A DNA stretch of 5,079 bases from NCBI GenBank assembly GCA_021791015.1, contig JAJYFH010000056.1, positions 1-5,079 of the forward strand, read 5' to 3'. Each line of letters begins with the position of its first letter. Within the stretch, counting starts at the first letter, position 1. The stretch comes from a bacterium (lineage in GTDB: Bacteria > Patescibacteriota > CPR2 > UBA1875 > JAJYID01). Positions 1 to 4,926 of this stretch are shown piece by piece. Below the pieces are notes generated by a model. That model searched no databases and had not been told where the DNA came from. It was given only the letters and a program-made list of their open reading frames with translations. The position numbers and the translations under genes are program-made.

Positions 1-845
1 CTCCCGAGATAAATGACTTTGCCGATGATTCGGTTCGAATGTATCTGCGGGAAATCGGCAGAATCCCCCTTCTGACGAGAGAAGAGGAAGTAGACCTTGC
101 CAAAAAAGTTGCTGAAGGCGACAAAGCTGCAAAAAAGGCTTTAACCCGAGCCAACTTGAGGCTTGTGGTTTCAATCGCCAAGAAGTTTATGGGGCGCGGC
201 CTTGATCTGCTCGATTTAATTGAGGAAGGCAACACCGGACTGATGCGCGCCGTCGAAAAGTTTGACTACACAAAAGGATTTAAATTTTCGACTTACGCTA
301 CTTGGTGGATCCGACAAGCTATAACCCGCGCCATTGCCGACCAAGCCAGAACCATCCGCATCCCGGTTCATATGGTGGAAACAATTAATAAGCTGTTAAG
401 GACTAAACGAAGATTATTGCAGGATTTGGGACGGGAACCCTTACCAGAAGAGCTGGCAACCGAGATGGAAATGGATGTGGCAAAAATAAACCATATTTTA
501 AAGATCTCCCAAGATACCGTTTCCATTGATGCCCAGATCGGAGAAGAGGAAGATTCTCGCTTGGCTGACTTTATTGAAGACCAGGAAGCCGTTACTCCGG
601 CTGAAGCGGCAACGGCAGAACTTTTAAAGGAAAATATCAAAGAAGTTTTGGAATTCTTGACACCGAGAGAACAAAAGATCCTGCGAATGCGCTTTGGCCT
701 CGACGACGGCCACGGACATACGCTTGAGGAAACCGGCCAGGAGTTTGGCGTTACCCGCGAGAGAATCAGACAAATCGAAGCCAAAGCGTTAATGAAACTC
801 CGAAAACACCGCGAAAGCAAAAAACTAAAAGATTATTTGAGGTAA
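1..845 (+). CDS. rpoD: RNA polymerase primary sigma factor (RpoD/SigA), 5'-truncated by window edge
   Basis: This is the housekeeping sigma-70 factor, which directs core RNA polymerase to -35/-10 promoters. The frame is open from base 3 to the TAA at 843-845 (280 visible codons), so the ATG at 39 is internal and the true start lies upstream. Region 1.2 is seen as DSVRMYLREIGRIPLLT. Region 2 follows (about 39-111 counted from that ATG), with RLVVSIAKKF, DLIEEGNTGLMRAVEKFD, the FSTYATWWIRQAI segment and the 2.4 helix ending RTIRIPVH. Region 3 covers about 113-188. Region 4 (about 200-262) has LTPREQKILRMRFGLDDG and the helix-turn-helix with GVTRERIRQIEAKAL. The large spacer found between regions 1.2 and 2 in proteobacterial RpoD is absent, as in Gram-positive SigA. 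The intact region 1.2 and long region 3 argue against an alternative sigma factor. The esterase gene starts 3 nt after the stop. Confidence 0.97.
   Translation, partial: PEINDFADDSVRMYLREIGRIPLLTREEEVDLAKKVAEGDKAAKKALTRANLRLVVSIAKKFMGRGLDLLDLIEEGNTGLMRAVEKFDYTKGFKFSTYATWWIRQAITRAIADQARTIRIPVHMVETINKLLRTKRRLLQDLGREPLPEELATEMEMDVAKINHILKISQDTVSIDAQIGEEEDSRLADFIEDQEAVTPAEAATAELLKENIKEVLEFLTPREQKILRMRFGLDDGHGHTLEETGQEFGVTRERIRQIEAKALMKLRKHRESKKLKDYLR
839..842 (+). promoter_or_regulatory. Ribosome binding site of the GDSL gene, inside the rpoD 3' end
   Basis: GAGG at 839-842 lies 6 nt before the ATG at 849 and within the last sense codons of rpoD. Ribosomes finishing rpoD would be positioned to re-initiate, so the pair is probably co-transcribed and translationally coupled. 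It also supports the ATG at 849 as the start. Confidence 0.7.
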
Positions 846-848
846 AAA

Positions 849-1496
849 ATGGCTATCGTCCTGGCATTCGGCGACAGCATAACATTCGGTTTAGGTGACC
901 TAGAAGGCGGCTGGGTACAAAGACTTCGCAGAACTATCGATAAAGCAAATCTACCGTTAAATTCGTCTGGCGTTTGGCATTCTGTCTTAAATATTGGGGT
1001 AGAAGGCCAAACCACAGAAACACTCCTTGAAAGGTTTGAACCAGAGATAAAAGCTCGTCTTTGGCCCGGCTCCGAGATTATTATCCTTGTAAATATTGGC
1101 ATAAATGATGCCCTCTTTTACAAGAATCGGAACAAGCTCTGGGTTCCCATTGAGAAAACGAAAGAAAATATCCAATGTCTCATAGAAACTGCCAGAAAAT
1201 ATTCTTCAAATATTATTTTCATCGGGCCAAACCCGGTTGATAATACAAAGACAAGTCCTGTCTATTGGGACCCAAATCTGTCTTGGAAAAATGAAGACGT
1301 CGAAAGATATAATGCAGCAATCAAAAGTGTTTGTGATAACGAAAAAATACTTTTTTTAGATATTTTTAAGTCCTTTACAGAAAACGGCTATTCAAATCTT
1401 TTAATCGATGGCATCCACCCAAACGATAAGGGGCATAAACTTATGTTTAAAAATATAAAAGAATTTCTTGAAAAAAACCAGATAATTGAATTTTAG
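849..1496 (+). CDS. SGNH/GDSL-family hydrolase (esterase/lipase-like)
   Basis: A 215-aa predicted serine hydrolase of the SGNH fold (lysophospholipase L1/TesA/acyl-esterase group). The four conserved blocks are visible. Block I is FGDSITFG with nucleophile Ser10. Block II is NIGVEGQTT with oxyanion Gly53. Block III is GIND with oxyanion Asn86. Block V is DGIHPNDKGH with Asp187 and His190 completing the triad. The length is typical of single-domain members. No signal peptide or membrane segment is seen, so it should be cytoplasmic; the substrate (lipid, acyl-thioester, acetylated sugar) cannot be told from sequence. It starts 3 nt after the rpoD stop with its own GAGG site, which suggests coupling to the sigma factor gene. 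The 3' half appears more A/T-rich than rpoD, so later acquisition is possible but not shown. It ends with TAG, convergent with the C39-like gene. Confidence 0.9.
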   Translation: MAIVLAFGDSITFGLGDLEGGWVQRLRRTIDKANLPLNSSGVWHSVLNIGVEGQTTETLLERFEPEIKARLWPGSEIIILVNIGINDALFYKNRNKLWVPIEKTKENIQCLIETARKYSSNIIFIGPNPVDNTKTSPVYWDPNLSWKNEDVERYNAAIKSVCDNEKILFLDIFKSFTENGYSNLLIDGIHPNDKGHKLMFKNIKEFLEKNQIIEF

Positions 1497-1502
1497 AAAT
1501 CT

Positions 1503-1571
1503 GGATTCCGGATCAACTGATTATATTTTCTAAGGAATAGTCCCTGCCTGCCGGCAGGCAGGCGGAATGAC
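1503..1571. repeat. Intergenic inverted-repeat element, copy 1, with a 20-bp perfect palindrome
   Basis: This element fills most of the 83-bp convergent spacer. The left end GGATTCCGGATCAAC (1503-1517) and right end CGGAATGAC (1563-1571) give an outer pairing ATTCC (1505-1509) with GGAAT (1564-1568). Inside, 1543-1562 is a perfect palindrome whose half is CCTGCCTGCC. The same end modules recur near 3136-3212 and 4923-4970. It could fold in transcripts from either side and act as a bidirectional processing or termination structure, but no T-tract follows on either strand, so I call it a repeat and not an intrinsic terminator. Confidence 0.75.
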
Positions 1572-1579
1572 ATAAGTGG

Positions 1580-2305
1580 TTATTTAGCCACTATCACCAT
1601 ATCCCTGCCTTGGTGCATTTTGGGAGTTTGTGCGTCAATGGCCTGGAATAATATGTCCCAGGAATATTGGATGTTTTGGCCGCGGATGCCGGGGTCATTG
1701 GCTATAACATTCTGATCGTTGTAGCCCTTCAGGACCAGTATGTGATAGACAGAAACCGGACCGTAGTTCGGATTTTTCAGAGCGTGCGTCATTACCGGAA
1801 CCATAACAGGATGGCCGGATGAAATCTCCCGCTTAATGTCATCTTCGGTGATATTTTTAAATACCCGATACTTGTAGCCATAATACTGCTGCATAAACTG
1901 GCCTAGTCTTTCTATCGTCAAATCGGGCTCAGAACCATAGTTCTTGACTTCCCAAGCCTTCATGGCAAGCATCTCATCGTTTGCCCTTTGGGGAGTGATA
2001 ACATCATTTGGAAATTTCGTACCCTCCAAAAAGTAGTGATACATCAGTGCTGCCGCTTCCTCGCAAGACTCTTCATGGATATTTAAATTGTTTAACGGCC
2101 CCTGCAGAGTGTAGGGCACCGGCAGATCCGCCGCAGCTTTCACTGAAGCCGGTTTTTCGGCCGATTTGGTCGTGGTAGTTGTCGCTTGGACTTCCTTATA
2201 TTCTATTTCCGGCTTGGTCAAAAAATTGTGATAAAAAAAGACAAACCACAGAGCTCCCAAAATAAAGATTGCCGAGAAAAACAAGAGAAAGTTATTCTTT
2301 TTCAT
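1580..2305 (-). CDS. Membrane-anchored C39-like cysteine peptidase domain protein (Peptidase_C39_2 type)
   Basis: A 241-aa protein with a short basic N-terminus (MKKNN) and a hydrophobic segment at about 6-25, read as a signal anchor or signal peptide. A Thr-rich, low-complexity linker follows (about 38-60), then a papain-fold domain (about 61-241). The domain opens with LPVPYTLQGP, where Gln68 fits the oxyanion glutamine. The nucleophile is Cys81 in EESCEEAAALM, the catalytic His188 is in VYHILVLKGY, and the acidic residue is probably Asp204 in IANDPG. This pattern matches stand-alone C39_2 domains, not ABC-transporter C39 leader peptidases, because no transporter domains follow. The domain is predicted to face outward and may cleave peptides or proteins at the surface; the substrate is unknown. 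There is no lipobox cysteine. The start codon lies inside the last codons of truB (14-bp overlap), so it is probably the distal gene of that transcript. Confidence 0.85.
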   Translation of the reverse strand: MKKNNFLLFFSAIFILGALWFVFFYHNFLTKPEIEYKEVQATTTTTKSAEKPASVKAAADLPVPYTLQGPLNNLNIHEESCEEAAALMYHYFLEGTKFPNDVITPQRANDEMLAMKAWEVKNYGSEPDLTIERLGQFMQQYYGYKYRVFKNITEDDIKREISSGHPVMVPVMTHALKNPNYGPVSVYHILVLKGYNDQNVIANDPGIRGQNIQYSWDILFQAIDAQTPKMHQGRDMVIVAK

Positions 2306-2969
2306 AGTTTTTAATTCCTTTCGCTTCGGAAATGCCGTAATCTCCGATTTGCGTCCTGCGCAGTTTCGTCAAATACCCCACTGTCCCAAGTGTTTTGGCA
2401 ATATCCTGCCCGAGCGTCCTGACATATGTACCGGAAGAACACCGAACCCGAAACGAAACCTCTGGAAATTTATAATCAATCAAGTCGAGCTCATAAATGG
2501 TCACTTTTCTCTTCGGCATTTCAAACTTTTCACCTTTTCGCGCCTTTTTGTAAGCTCTCTGACCTTTAATTTTAATGGCTGAATGCACCGGCGGAGTCTG
2601 CTCGATCTCACCGACAAATTGCTTCAAGGCCTGCTCAATATCTTCTCTTTTCAAATTTCGAATTTCAAATTTCGAATTTTTAATGATTTCTCCCTCGGGA
2701 TCGCCCGTGCTGCTTGAAAATCCTAATTTCAGAGTCGCTTCATAATCCTTATCCAGCTTCATAAACTCACTCTGCCTTTTCGTGAACTTCTTTCCAACCA
2801 TAATAATCAGAAGTCCGGTTGCAAAGGGATCCAGGGTGCCCGAGTGACCTACTTTAATTCGCGGTTTTTTCCGATCTCCGACATCCGACATCCGATTTCT
2901 GAACCATGCCACCACATCAAAGCTCGTCCACCCGGCCGGTTTGTCGATTAAATAAATCCCTTCCTTCAT
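2292..2969 (-). CDS. truB: tRNA pseudouridine(55) synthase TruB, short form without PUA domain
   Basis: TruB converts U55 of the tRNA T-loop to pseudouridine in the cytoplasm. The 225-aa product carries the family signature: LIDKPAGWTSFD at 7-18, then VGHSGTLDPFATGLL with catalytic Asp47, KDYEATLKLG at 74-83 with a following TGDPEGE, TPPVHSAIKIKGQRAYKKARKG at about 125-146, SSGTYVRTLGQDIA at about 178-191, and LRRTQIGDYGI near the end. It stops just after the catalytic domain. E. coli TruB is about 314 aa and continues with a PUA RNA-binding domain that is missing here. From memory of the E. coli sequence, about 8 extra residues lie between TSFD and VGHSG, exactly where a 7-bp tandem tract is encoded (MSDVGDR). 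A second 7-bp tract encodes NSKFEIRNLK (98-107) after EGEII. Downstream of the DHH gene and overlapping the C39-like gene, it is probably part of one transcription unit. The ribosome site is weak (TTGGAA just before the ATG). Confidence 0.96.
   Translation of the reverse strand: MKEGIYLIDKPAGWTSFDVVAWFRNRMSDVGDRKKPRIKVGHSGTLDPFATGLLIIMVGKKFTKRQSEFMKLDKDYEATLKLGFSSSTGDPEGEIIKNSKFEIRNLKREDIEQALKQFVGEIEQTPPVHSAIKIKGQRAYKKARKGEKFEMPKRKVTIYELDLIDYKFPEVSFRVRCSSGTYVRTLGQDIAKTLGTVGYLTKLRRTQIGDYGISEAKGIKNYEKE
2316..2320 (-). promoter_or_regulatory. Ribosome binding site of the C39-like gene, inside truB
   Basis: The - strand reads AAGGA here, 10 nt upstream of the ATG at 2305-2303. It lies inside the truB 3' end, which supports this start and the overlapping arrangement. 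Confidence 0.65.
2649..2683. repeat. Heptanucleotide tandem tract inside truB (TTTCRAA type)
   Basis: On the + strand, successive 7-bp units begin at 2649, 2656, 2663, 2670 and 2677. They read TTTCAAA, TTTCGAA, TTTCAAA, TTTCGAA, then a degenerate TTTTTAA. The first four are one 14-bp unit repeated exactly twice. On the truB strand the tract encodes about residues 97-107 (NSKFEIRNLK), in the loop between the TGDPEG motif and the helix REDIEQALKQF. Thirty-five bp is not a multiple of three, so flanking sequence must have adjusted to keep the frame. Confidence 0.8.
2870..2897. repeat. Heptanucleotide tandem tract inside truB (TCCGACA type)
   Basis: Four 7-bp units on the + strand begin at 2870, 2877, 2884 and 2891: TCCGATC, TCCGACA, TCCGACA, TCCGATT. 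In truB they cover about residues 25-34 (NRMSDVGDR), just before the catalytic KVGHSGTLDP motif, where this TruB appears about 8 residues longer than the E. coli enzyme. Confidence 0.8.
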
Positions 2970-2975
2970 AGTTCC

Positions 2976-3010
2976 AATGTTAAATGTTAAAAGTAAAAAG
3001 TAAAATGTTC
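2976..3010. repeat. Heptanucleotide tandem tract in the truB leader (AATGTTA/AAAGTAA type)
   Basis: Five consecutive 7-bp units begin at 2976, 2983, 2990, 2997 and 3004: AATGTTA twice, AAAGTAA twice, then AATGTTC. The tract ends 6 bp upstream of the truB start codon and occupies the position expected for its ribosome site, which is correspondingly poor. Confidence 0.8.
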
Positions 3011-3022
3011 TTTTTATTCAGC

Positions 3023-3040
3023 TTGCGGCTATCGATTCGA
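3023..3040. repeat. 18-bp direct repeat, copy 1 (TTGCGGCTATCGATTCGA)
   Basis: Exact 18-bp match to 3092-3109, 69 bp apart start to start, in the spacer between the DHH gene and truB. The core ATCGATTCGA contains overlapping palindromes (ATCGAT, TCGA). The sequence flanking the two copies is not similar. Confidence 0.8.
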
Positions 3041-3091
3041 CATTCTCTTTCCAACATGATTTTTCCAAAGCGAGGATGCAACAAATTTGTT

Positions 3092-3109
3092 TTGCGGCTA
3101 TCGATTCGA
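3092..3109. repeat. 18-bp direct repeat, copy 2 (TTGCGGCTATCGATTCGA)
   Basis: Second exact copy of the repeat at 3023-3040. Because the offset is 69 bp, both copies read RIDSRK in one - strand frame, but that frame does not look like a gene. Function is unknown; a protein binding site pair or a mobile-repeat remnant are both possible. Confidence 0.8.
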
Positions 3110-3135
3110 AAAAAGAAGGAAAGATTTTTTATATA

Positions 3136-3161
3136 GAATCCCGATCGGAGTCGGGAATGAC
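3136..3161. repeat. Intergenic inverted-repeat element, copy 2a
   Basis: GAATCCCGA and TCGGGAATGAC face each other. TCCCGA (3139-3144) pairs with TCGGGA (3151-3156) around a 6-nt loop. The GGGAATGAC end matches the right ends of the elements at 1571 and 4970. No T-tract follows, so terminator function is not supported. Confidence 0.65.
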
Positions 3162-3165
3162 GAAA

Positions 3166-3212
3166 CGGATTCCGGTCAAGCTCGCCTCGCTGTGTTGAAG
3201 CAGGCCAGAATG
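3166..3212. repeat. Intergenic inverted-repeat element, copy 2b, abutting the DHH stop codon
   Basis: CGGATTCCGGTCAAG (3166-3180) resembles the left end of copy 1 (GGATTCCGGATCAAC). It is imperfectly complementary to TTGAAGCAGGCCAGAAT (3195-3211), giving a longer degenerate hairpin. It lies 4 bp from the DHH stop codon and in tandem with copy 2a, so two elements of this kind sit side by side. Confidence 0.5.
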
Positions 3213-3216
3213 GCAA

Positions 3217-4767
3217 CTACCCGTTTTCTTCGTTTTCCTTCTTTAGGTTCTCTCTGGCACGTTCGTTTTTTTGCTTAAATTCTTCGAGCTTTTTCTTGTC
3301 AGTTGGATTAAATTTCTTGAGGATCTCGGAGACATGGGTCAAACTGTTGGGATCTTTTTGGATCTTCTTTTCCTCGACGCTGCCAGACGTAGCCCCGGCT
3401 TCATCCGAGACTTGAGCCTCTGCTTTTTCCTCTACTTCGATTGTTTCCCCGGAAGCCTCCAAGGATTCTATAGCCCTGGAAATGGCATCATCATCATTTT
3501 CTTCACTCATGTCTGCTTTAGGTGATTCTGTCTGTTCTTCCCTCGGCTCTATCCTGTCGTTTCTTTGCTTGATTTCCTTTGCGGCAGGCTTTTCTTCTTC
3601 AATATTTTCCTGTTTTTCAATCGTCTTGCCGAGTTTTTTTGCCCGCATTTCTCTGATCTTGCCTAAAACCCTTTGCTCGGCCTCGTCCAAGGAAGCGTTT
3701 CTGACCTCAAACGACGCGAAAAGGTTCTGTCCCGAGCCTCCGAAACTTTCTGCGATTGAGAGCACATCGGTTCCCTTGACACCTTTTAATATAACGTGGC
3801 AGATGTTCCTTGCTATTTCGACGATCAGACCGACAACATCGACATTTGGGGTATTTGCAAGCATTTCTTCCATAACTTCTTTGGCCTCTTCCATAGATGA
3901 CCCTGACTGGGCGAATTCATCGTGGTCGACCTTGGACCAGACAATTCTGAAATCGGCATCTTTCTGGACATTTGACAGAATTTTTCCCCAAAGCTTCAGC
4001 GTTCTCAGGCTTTTTGTCTTATATAAATTTTGGATAATCTCCTGCTGCCTTCCGCCCGCAGCAAGCAACTGCGCCGCGACCGTTAGGGTTTTGGGCGTGG
4101 TATTTGTATTCTTAAAGCTTTCTGTATCTGCTGTGATACCGGTGAGAAGCAGCGTCGCCACGTCTTCGTTGAATTTGGGTTTTCCAAGCGCCTCAAAAAT
4201 AGCCACGAGAATCTCTGCTGTAGAAGTGGCCGTCAGGTCAACCCAATTTATTGTACCGAAATATTCGTTCCCCGGATGGTGGTCTATATTTACAACCGGG
4301 GTCTCGAAAAAGAGTTCTGTATATTCATCGTAAATTTTGTCAATTTTATCGACATCGGGGGTATCTAAAACAACAATTGCATCGTATTTCGGCTTCCCGG
4401 CCTCAATTGTGGCATCTTCTTCTTTTAGTTTGCCATTTTCCGGCGTAATTATAATGTCGAGGGTTTTCCCGTCAGTATTTGTTGAGATCTTTTCAATGCC
4501 GATATTTTCAATGTTGACCTTGAAAACAAGATCCCGTGAACCTTCCGGCGCTTTTTGAATAAGATCGACATATGGCAAAAACTTCAAGGATTCAGGCAGT
4601 GGGTCGGAAACTATAACGGTTGGATTTTTGCCGATTTCTTTAAGGACCGCGGCAAAAGCTAAAAGTGAGCCAACTGTGTCTCCGCCGGGATTTCCATGGC
4701 TGAGAAGCAATATGTTGTTTGATTTTTTTATTAACTCAACTACTTGCTGCTTTGGTAACAACTCCAT
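3217..4767 (-). CDS. DHH-family phosphoesterase (NrnA-like) with altered active-site motifs and charged C-terminal tail
   Basis: A 516-aa protein of the DHH/DHHA1 superfamily. NrnA members degrade short oligoribonucleotides and pAp using two metal ions. Motif I is SHGNPGGDTVGS (His24, Asp30); position 28, normally Asp in HxxPDGD, is Gly. Motif II is VVLDTPD with Asp135. Motif III is NIDHHPGNEYFG with Asp162-His163-His164. Motif IV is LLTGITADTESF with Asp214. The DHHA1 domain (about 270-356) ends in FGGSGQNLFASF, where the usual GGGGHxxAAGF substrate motif has lost its His. Motifs I and II are 111 residues apart, so about 85-127 looks like an inserted beta-rich segment. Residues about 377-516 form a highly charged Glu/Lys-rich, probably disordered or coiled-coil tail. 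The fold is certain; catalytic activity is doubtful or altered. It heads a transcript toward truB, as in rbfA-DHH-truB clusters. AAGGA, 12 nt upstream, supports the start. Confidence 0.92.
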   Translation of the reverse strand: MELLPKQQVVELIKKSNNILLLSHGNPGGDTVGSLLAFAAVLKEIGKNPTVIVSDPLPESLKFLPYVDLIQKAPEGSRDLVFKVNIENIGIEKISTNTDGKTLDIIITPENGKLKEEDATIEAGKPKYDAIVVLDTPDVDKIDKIYDEYTELFFETPVVNIDHHPGNEYFGTINWVDLTATSTAEILVAIFEALGKPKFNEDVATLLLTGITADTESFKNTNTTPKTLTVAAQLLAAGGRQQEIIQNLYKTKSLRTLKLWGKILSNVQKDADFRIVWSKVDHDEFAQSGSSMEEAKEVMEEMLANTPNVDVVGLIVEIARNICHVILKGVKGTDVLSIAESFGGSGQNLFASFEVRNASLDEAEQRVLGKIREMRAKKLGKTIEKQENIEEEKPAAKEIKQRNDRIEPREEQTESPKADMSEENDDDAISRAIESLEASGETIEVEEKAEAQVSDEAGATSGSVEEKKIQKDPNSLTHVSEILKKFNPTDKKKLEEFKQKNERARENLKKENEENG

Positions 4768-4779
4768 ATCTATCCAAAA

Positions 4780-4784
4780 TCCTT
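4780..4784 (-). promoter_or_regulatory. Ribosome binding site of the DHH gene
   Basis: The - strand reads AAGGA, 12 nt before the ATG at 4767-4765, which is rather long spacing. A stronger purine run, GGAGGGG (4793-4787), lies 19 nt away, too far for this start. Confidence 0.45.
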
Positions 4785-4814
4785 AACCCCTCCGTTTACA
4801 AAGAGTGATAGAAG

Positions 4815-4843
4815 AGTATACCAGTAAAAGGTTCTCTTTACAA
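4815..4843 (-). promoter_or_regulatory. Sigma-70 promoter for the DHH-truB-C39 transcript
   Basis: On the - strand, -35 TTGTAA (4843-4838), a 17-bp spacer and -10 TATACT (4820-4815) preceded by TGG, an extended -10. The -10 matches consensus at five of six positions. The expected transcription start near 4808 leaves a leader of about 40 nt before the DHH start codon. Confidence 0.65.
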
Positions 4844-4865
4844 GAGTTTTATTTTGTGCTAAACT
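4837..4865 (+). promoter_or_regulatory. Sigma-70 promoter for rpsT
   Basis: -35 TTTACA (4837-4842), a 17-bp spacer and -10 TAAACT (4860-4865) preceded by TGC, an extended -10. Transcription would start near 4872, giving a leader of about 125 nt before rpsT. The -35 box overlaps the -35 of the divergent promoter on the opposite strand. Confidence 0.65.
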
Positions 4866-4884
4866 AGTATGGTTACTTTCGAAA

Positions 4885-4926
4885 TTTAGTTATTTGGAAT
4901 TTGTTTAGAAATTAAAAACTAAGGAT
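4885..4926. repeat. Possible degenerate heptamer tract in the rpsT leader
   Basis: Cut into sevens from 4885, the sequence gives TTTAGTT, ATTTGGA, ATTTGTT, then TAGAAAT, TAAAAAC, TAAGGAT. Units 1-3 resemble one another and units 4-6 resemble one another. The period is weak in A/T-rich DNA and may be chance, but it recalls the clear 7-bp tracts at 2649, 2870 and 2976. Confidence 0.3.

Noticed and set aside
39..41. ATG at 39 as the start of rpoD
   Set aside because: The frame stays open to the window edge and the preceding residues (PEINDFADDSVR) belong to region 1.2, so the ATG is an internal methionine.
368..820. A 150-codon - strand frame antisense to rpoD
   Set aside because: It overlaps the conserved sigma regions 2-4, has shadow composition (Ser-rich) and no recognisable motif.
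1497..1579. Intrinsic terminator in the convergent spacer
   Set aside because: The palindrome is strong, but neither strand has a T-run after it, so a canonical rho-independent terminator cannot be claimed.
3023..3109. CRISPR-like array from the 18-bp direct repeats
   Set aside because: Only two short copies exist, with one 51-bp interval and no cas genes; this is not an array.
3136..3161. Terminator after the DHH gene
   Set aside because: The hairpin is not followed by a T-run on the - strand (the next bases are CTATATAAAAAA), so DHH-truB read-through remains likely.
2980..3216. A 78-codon - strand frame between the DHH gene and truB containing RIDSRK twice
   Set aside because: It opens with TTG directly after the DHH stop codon, has no ribosome site, and is made of the inverted-repeat elements, the 18-bp direct repeat and the heptamer tract. 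It resembles no known protein.
3482..4333. A 283-codon + strand open frame antisense to the DHH gene
   Set aside because: It is Ser/Phe-rich in the way expected of the complement of a Glu/Lys-rich gene, has no domain, and lies entirely within a well-supported gene on the other strand.
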